Assembly (NCBI GenBank): GCA_043803805.1
Contig: JAZDJP010000071.1
Location: forward strand, 1-24,736
Direction of reading: 5' to 3'
DNA length: 24,736 bases
From: JAZDJP01 sp043803805
Lineage (GTDB): Bacteria; Planctomycetota; JAZDJP01
The notes beneath the pieces were generated by a model. It had not been told where the DNA came from. It was given only the letters and a program-made list of their open reading frames with translations, and did not search any database. A program made the translations under genes and the position numbers. Numbering within the stretch: the stretch's first letter is position 1; every line of letters begins with the position of its first letter. Below, one piece after another: positions 21,736-24,736 of the stretch.

Positions 21736-22338
21736 ATGAGTAACAACCGAAACGATCATTTTCCGGTTCCCCTTGTAATTCAACAAGAAATTCCGTCAAT
21801 CGCGACCGATGCGAATCGGAAGGACAACCGCCCCGTGACAACCGTAACGTCTGTTACGCCTCGCAAAGGTGGTCCATTGTGTATAGTTTGTAATGATTCC
21901 CGGCGTGATGAGTTTGATCGCGGTCTGACGGCCAGCACCCTGACCCAGGCCGAGGTTTCCCGCCTCATTGGATGTTCCCGGACCGCCGTCCATCGGCACG
22001 TGCGCCACCATCTTCTGCCGGCGGTCACGCGCCAGGTGAAGGCCGACCCGGAACTGGCCGGCGTGGATTTCGTCGAGGAGTTGAAGAACCTTTTCCGGCG
22101 GATGCGCGGCCATCTGGCGCGGGCCGAGGCGGCGGACAACTGGCTGGCGATCCGGGCGTTTCATCAGGAGGCCCGGCATGACCTCGAACTGCTGGGCAAG
22201 GCGATGGGGGTGGGGAATGGCCCCCGGGAGAATCCCGAGCGCCCTCCAACCGTTGTCGTACATCTTGCATCAAGGGAGATGTTGAGACAACAGAGGGAAT
22301 TGCGATTGAAAGGCCCCCCGGGTGATGTTGTCGGCTAA
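21736..22338 (+). CDS. Zinc-ribbon/helix-turn-helix protein, phage or mobile-element type
   Basis: This 200-residue protein carries a CxxC pair (Cys49, Cys52) in LCIVCNDSRRDEFDRGL. A helix-turn-helix follows (about 66-92) with the SRTAVHRHVRHHL pattern. This matches a family of short DNA-binding proteins common near phage or element genes (CxxC, x-I-x-x-x-L, S-x-x-A-x-x-R-H-x-x-H), recalled rather than searched. Some resemble terminase small subunits, but no large terminase is here. The ATG at 21736 has AAGGAG eight bases upstream, and the in-frame extension upstream runs through the 9 bp repeat, so this start is favoured. Residues 105-160 are helical. DNA binding is likely; the target is unknown. 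Confidence 0.7.
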   Translation: MSNNRNDHFPVPLVIQQEIPSIATDANRKDNRPVTTVTSVTPRKGGPLCIVCNDSRRDEFDRGLTASTLTQAEVSRLIGCSRTAVHRHVRHHLLPAVTRQVKADPELAGVDFVEELKNLFRRMRGHLARAEAADNWLAIRAFHQEARHDLELLGKAMGVGNGPRENPERPPTVVVHLASREMLRQQRELRLKGPPGDVVG

Positions 22339-22362
22339 ATTGGGGAAGGGGGGTGGGGGCCG

Positions 22363-22445
22363 GAAAATCGAGGCCTTCATTTCGGGTTACCTCCCCCCAG
22401 CCACGGAGACAGATACGATTTTCGGAACAGTCGTAACGACCTTTT
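22363..22445 (+). promoter_or_regulatory. Inverted repeats in the leader of the 72-residue gene
   Basis: GAAAATCG (22363-22370) pairs with CGATTTTC (22416-22423), enclosing a G-rich/C-rich segment. A small stem GTCG-taa-CGAC (22430-22440) is followed by CTTTTT. This could be an attenuator or weak terminator just before the AGGAGG site at about 22450, but the stems are short. Confidence 0.3.
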
Positions 22446-22460
22446 TAACAGGAGGGATTT

Positions 22461-22679
22461 ATGTTAATCGAGGCCCAAAGCGTTGCGGAAACGCTCAATG
22501 TGATATTCAAGGAGTTCTCGCGGCGACACGATCCCCAAGATGCAACTTGGGAACTGATGTCAAACCCGGAATGGTTGCGCGAGTTGGATGACGAGGCCCT
22601 CCACACAATGCACCATTCCATGATGACCGATATTCTGACGGCCTGGCTTGGACAGAATGCCGGAAAGAAGACTGATTGA
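22461..22679 (+). CDS. Small unknown protein (72 aa), well-led by AGGAGG
   Basis: The ATG at 22461 is preceded by AGGAGG at five bases, one of the best ribosome sites in the window, so I regard the frame as real. The 72-residue product is soluble, acidic and helical (QSVAETLNVIFKEFSRRHD, ELMSNPEWLRELDDEALHTM). I recognise no family. It ends in TGATG shared with the next small frame. The competing frame at 22322-22591 lacks such a site. Confidence 0.65.
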   Translation: MLIEAQSVAETLNVIFKEFSRRHDPQDATWELMSNPEWLRELDDEALHTMHHSMMTDILTAWLGQNAGKKTD

Positions 22680-22795
22680 TGTTCGCGGAACGGTGGATGA
22701 AGAATGAGAAATACTACATGGCGAAGTTGCCGAGATGGCGGCAAGAATGTTATACGGTTCTAAAACTTGGAGAAATCCGATTCTCGTGCGTGTAA
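22679..22795 (+). CDS. Possible 38-residue protein coupled by TGATG
   Basis: The ATG at 22679 overlaps the preceding stop (TGATG), a common coupling arrangement. The product starts MFAERWMKNEKYYMAKLPRW, basic and aromatic-rich, and stops at TAA 22793-22795. It overlaps the 3' end of the opposite-strand gene by 46 bases. There is no family match, and its small size makes this uncertain. Confidence 0.35.
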   Translation: MFAERWMKNEKYYMAKLPRWRQECYTVLKLGEIRFSCV

Positions 22796-23085
22796 ATGCT
22801 CCAAAGGTCTTCTTTCTCGCCGGTAGACAAGTAGATCCCTTTGTGGATGCTACACAGATAGCGGACTCTGTCTTCGGTAACGTTGTTCCAACTCGCAATT
22901 GCTCTTGTTGATCTGAACTGTTTTCCGGGTTCGTCCGTTGTGTTTTTCTTGAGCCACTCGTATATGCGCTTGGATTCAATGTGGTCGAGATATTTGTTGT
23001 GCAGATGCTGTATCAGGTAAACCATAAGGCCCCCGATTGCCCCCCCGGCACCGCCAATTACGATTCCATTCGTTATATTTTCCAT
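22750..23085 (-). CDS. Small protein with glycine-rich membrane segment and winged-helix-like domain
   Basis: This 111-residue protein begins with a membrane-type segment GIVIGGAGGAIGGLMVYLI (8-26) with small-residue spacing. A soluble domain follows: RIYEWLKKNTTDEPGKQFRS, TRAIASWNNVTEDRVRYLCS, and a strand-like end (DLWSIYTHEN). The later part looks like a winged helix that could bind DNA or a partner at the membrane. I recall similar accessory proteins of unknown role but cannot name the family. AAGGA lies nine bases before the ATG. It is on the minus strand with the HNH gene, which ends 41 bases upstream. Composition is AT-richer than the left half of the window. Confidence 0.65.
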   Translation of the reverse strand: MENITNGIVIGGAGGAIGGLMVYLIQHLHNKYLDHIESKRIYEWLKKNTTDEPGKQFRSTRAIASWNNVTEDRVRYLCSIHKGIYLSTGEKEDLWSIYTHENRISPSFRTV

Positions 23086-23126
23086 CTTGCGTGTTCCTTA
23101 TGACTTTTTGTGTGGGCATTCTTGTT

Positions 23127-23981
23127 TCATGCCCGTCTTAATCGATAACATCGCTTCCCGTATTGAATCGTAGGCGAGACTACGGATTGTTTAATCAATT
23201 CCTTGATGATGCGAGCGCATGATTTTTTATCAATCGATACCAGATTCGCGATTTCGTCAAATGTTAATCCCGGCGAGAACTTGAGGATATTTCTCAGTTC
23301 ATCCACAACGAAATCATGCTGTCGTGTTTGAGCGGTCAACGCCCTGGAAACTGCAGATGAGGTCTCACGTTGAAAATTAGTTCCTTCAACACGCCCCCAA
23401 AAAGATTTAAATGCGGGCAACAGAACAATGCGGGCATATTTCGACGCAGCCACTCCTTTGTTCGACCAAATAATTTTACCCCACTCTTCTTTGAAAAGCA
23501 TGTGCCGATCAAAAAGGCGATGATGCGTGGGGCATAAATATAAGATATTGTTGGGTGCGGCTGCACCCCCGAACTCGCGTGGGATGATATGGCAAGAATC
23601 TGCCGATCTGTTTTCGCCACATATTTCACATGGCGTATTCTGTTTGAAAAGCCATCCCCCAATTTTTGAGCGGTCATAAAGCCCCTTAACAAAGGGTAAA
23701 TTCTTGTTTGGGATGATAAAGGTTTTTCGAATTTCGTCAGTTATTCCGATAGTCGTCAAAAAAGAAATATTGGACTCACGACATATCTTGTCAACGTTAG
23801 ACAATAGTTGCTGAATTTCTGAATTGGTGGGGCCAGGCGGACGCTCTTGAGGGATATTCCCTTTCAACCAATGGCAATTATCGTTTCCCTGCGCAGACTG
23901 AACTTTGATAATGGCTTTTAGCCGCTGGTTCTGATGGCGCAGGCGTTCCTCGGTACGACTTGGTTCTCTGGGACTAAACAT
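23127..23981 (-). CDS. HNH-family nuclease-like protein with C-terminal winged-helix-like domain
   Basis: This 284-residue protein has an HNH domain at about 112-160. The zinc cysteines are Cys118 and Cys121 (PCEICG); CHIIPREFGG contains His131; PNNILYLCPTHHRLFD holds Asn145, Cys150, His153 and His154. HNH enzymes cut DNA and occur in restriction, homing and phage systems. Residues 224-282 (GLTFDEIANLVSIDKKSCAR) look like a helix-turn-helix or winged helix, so the protein may target a sequence. The N-terminus (1-100) is unrecognised. GGAAGG sits a few bases upstream of the ATG. Base composition is low in GC relative to lipBA and tmk, a sign of transfer. No partner methylase or defence gene is adjacent. 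Confidence 0.8.
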   Translation of the reverse strand: MFSPREPSRTEERLRHQNQRLKAIIKVQSAQGNDNCHWLKGNIPQERPPGPTNSEIQQLLSNVDKICRESNISFLTTIGITDEIRKTFIIPNKNLPFVKGLYDRSKIGGWLFKQNTPCEICGENRSADSCHIIPREFGGAAAPNNILYLCPTHHRLFDRHMLFKEEWGKIIWSNKGVAASKYARIVLLPAFKSFWGRVEGTNFQRETSSAVSRALTAQTRQHDFVVDELRNILKFSPGLTFDEIANLVSIDKKSCARIIKELIKQSVVSPTIQYGKRCYRLRRA

Positions 23982-24026
23982 ATTGCCCCCTTCCTCGCAA
24001 GCATCCTATCCCACCCCGAGCGTTTT

Positions 24027-24052
24027 AGCAATTGGATCTGAGCAATTGGATC
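24027..24052. repeat. Two 12 bp direct repeats, 14 bp period, upstream of the HNH gene
   Basis: AGCAATTGGATC occurs at 24027-24038 and again at 24041-24052, separated by two bases. The 14 bp spacing is not a full helical turn multiple. It lies 46 bases upstream of the HNH start, so it could be an operator for that minus-strand gene. Confidence 0.5.
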
Positions 24053-24110
24053 CCCACTGGACCTCGCGCCACCCTTCGGTTATTTTGCCGTCAAGAAGAC
24101 CTGGCCGGGG

Positions 24111-24155
24111 TATAATGCCAGCAGGTTCGATTTCATAAGGAGCGGCATGGAATAA
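24111..24155 (+). promoter_or_regulatory. Candidate -10 element and two-codon ORF at the head of the leader
   Basis: TATAAT at 24111-24116 is a perfect -10 hexamer; TTGCCG upstream is about 20 bases away, which is long. From 24137 AAGGAG is followed by ATG GAA TAA (24147-24155). The start-plus-one-codon-plus-stop with a strong ribosome site could hold or release a ribosome near the downstream stems, or be chance. Confidence 0.35.
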
Positions 24156-24193
24156 ACCGATAAGGGCAGGAAAAATATCGCGCGGATTTGGTT

Positions 24194-24299
24194 GCTGTCC
24201 ATCACGAAACTCGCAATTTCGCATCAAAGGACGGCGCTCGATGCGCGCCCCGGAACGGGGGCGTGCTGAAAGCGTTCCTTTGAAGGCATGCGAGTGCCT
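24194..24299 (+). promoter_or_regulatory. Folded leader with alternative stems upstream of the terminator
   Basis: The plus strand can form several stems. CGAAA/TTTCG is at 24205-24209 with 24217-24221, and GCGCGCCCC pairs with GGGGGCGTGC at 24243-24251 with 24257-24266 (one G-U pair). That is enclosed by CGCT/AGCG and by TCAAAGGA/TCCTTTGA (24224-24231 with 24276-24283). AGGCA/TGCCT is at 24284-24288 with 24295-24299. GCTGTCC (24194-24200) can also pair with GGACGGC (24229-24235), which overlaps the outer strand, so the two folds compete. That is attenuator-like, but no known riboswitch consensus is seen. Confidence 0.5.
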
Positions 24300-24304
24300 G
24301 TGAT

Positions 24305-24335
24305 GGGGCGCAAGTAAGTGCGCCCCTTTTATTTT
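24305..24335 (+). terminator. Rho-independent terminator just before the 24358 gene
   Basis: GGGGCGC (24305-24311) and GCGCCCC (24320-24326) form a perfect 7 bp stem with loop AAGTAAGT, followed by TTTTATTTT (24327-24335). The next gene's AGGAGG starts at 24348. Placement directly before a ribosome site suggests regulated read-through, or the 3' end of a small RNA. Confidence 0.85.
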
Positions 24336-24357
24336 CGGTTGAAAAATAGGAGGATTC

Positions 24358-24429
24358 ATGGTGGAAGAGCACGTTCACGGTTTCGAAGGCGCGATTGCCC
24401 ACGAGGAAGCAAGGAGGGGATCGTTATGA
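24358..24429 (+). CDS. Possible 23-residue ORF coupled to the membrane protein gene
   Basis: The ATG at 24358 has AGGAGG (24348-24353) four bases upstream. The product begins MVEEHVHGFEGAIAHEEARR and stops at TGA 24427-24429, which overlaps the next ATG (ATGA). The Shine-Dalgarno quality supports translation; the short hydrophilic peptide has no known family. It may be a coupling leader rather than a functional peptide. Confidence 0.5.
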   Translation: MVEEHVHGFEGAIAHEEARRGSL

Positions 24430-24736
24430 CTATGGAACAGCGTCTGGAAAATATGGAACGGCAACTGGGTCGCATGAGGCGATTTAACCGCTGGCTGTTG
24501 GTCGTCGTGGGGTTGGCTGTCGGGGGATGGTGGTTGCTTGGCGTTGGTGGTTTGCGTCCCATCATCAGCATCGCGCAGGCGGGGGAGGGTGGCAACAAGG
24601 AGATCCGAGCCAATCAATTCATTGTTGAGGACGAGAACGGGAAGACCCGCATCGTGTTGGGCGTGGTCAAGGGCGGGCCGGGTCTGATACTTTTCGACGA
24701 GGGCGGAAAACCCCGCGCTACGCTGTTCATTGACAA
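24426..24736 (+). CDS. Membrane protein with DENGK-type beta repeats (partial, runs off the window)
   Basis: The ATG at 24426 has AAGGAGG a few bases upstream and the frame is open to the window edge (103 residues seen). Residues 1-20 are a charged helical cytoplasmic segment (MEQRLENMERQLGRMRRF). A membrane segment follows at about 23-43, then an external domain starting IRANQFIVEDENGKTRI and LGVVKGGPGLILFDEGGK. Repeats of this E-N-G-K...G-P-x-L-x-L-x-D-E-x-G-K form occur in a family of membrane proteins of unknown role in several uncultivated and planctomycete-like bacteria, recalled rather than searched. It follows a leader with a terminator, so it may be under attenuation control. Confidence 0.7.
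   Translation, partial: MTMEQRLENMERQLGRMRRFNRWLLVVVGLAVGGWWLLGVGGLRPIISIAQAGEGGNKEIRANQFIVEDENGKTRIVLGVVKGGPGLILFDEGGKPRATLFID

Noticed and set aside
22322..22591. An 89-residue plus-strand frame overlapping the 72-residue gene
   Set aside because: No proper ribosome site, while the competing frame has AGGAGG at five bases.
24006..24359. A 117-residue minus-strand frame opposite the folded leader
   Set aside because: No Shine-Dalgarno, no motif, and the stems and terminator explain the sequence better; a shorter version from 24224 cannot be fully excluded.

Overview
The window looks like chromosomal DNA from a GC-rich bacterium with a Gram-negative type envelope. The evidence is an outer-membrane polysaccharide export lipoprotein, other lipoproteins, a sigma-54 activator and Shine-Dalgarno (SD) led genes. 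I cannot place it taxonomically. The degenerate 7-9 bp tandem repeats, the membrane protein at the right edge and the mix of divergent paralogues fit an uncultivated lineage (PVC-like, Omnitrophota-like or similar), but that is inference.

Layout. 1-140: right end of an IS66-type insertion sequence. 155-3517: a divergent pair, an E2-acyltransferase-like protein without its catalytic motif and a sigma-54 activator with a TPR-like N-terminus. A good -24/-12 promoter match precedes the E2-like gene. 3562-12044 (minus): an exopolysaccharide operon, transcribed in the order Ig-like/TPR secreted protein, Wza-type export lipoprotein, Wzz/GumC-type chain-length protein, two tandem CapB/CpsD-like ATPases, polysaccharide deacetylase, GT4 glycosyltransferase. 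12157-14773 (minus): PII-like protein, glutamate-dehydrogenase-like protein and CobS. 15007-20794 (plus): dihydrolipoyl dehydrogenase, an AT-richer lipoprotein, a LipB-LipA fusion, a lipoyl-domain protein with an acidic tail, thymidylate kinase and DNA polymerase III delta prime. 20795-24736: an accessory stretch with a duplicated 137 bp repeat, several small unknown genes, an HNH protein, and a folded leader with a terminator before a coupled small ORF and a membrane protein.

Two themes stand out. First, several proteins keep their family fold but lack a defining catalytic or modified residue: the E2-like protein (RRVMAG instead of HRxxDG), the GDH-like protein (Ala at the catalytic Lys) and the lipoyl domain (Glu at the lipoyl Lys). 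The PII-like protein also lacks the usual T-loop Tyr. The lipoyl-type genes suggest a lipoate-related theme, but the genes are not all adjacent and no complete 2-oxoacid dehydrogenase is present.

Second, short degenerate tandem repeats (7, 8 and 9 bp periods) and a TCGA-type palindromic repeat sit between genes and run into coding sequence. They supply the N-terminus and interdomain linker of LipB-LipA, the C-termini of thymidylate kinase and the E2-like protein, and the start codon of holB.
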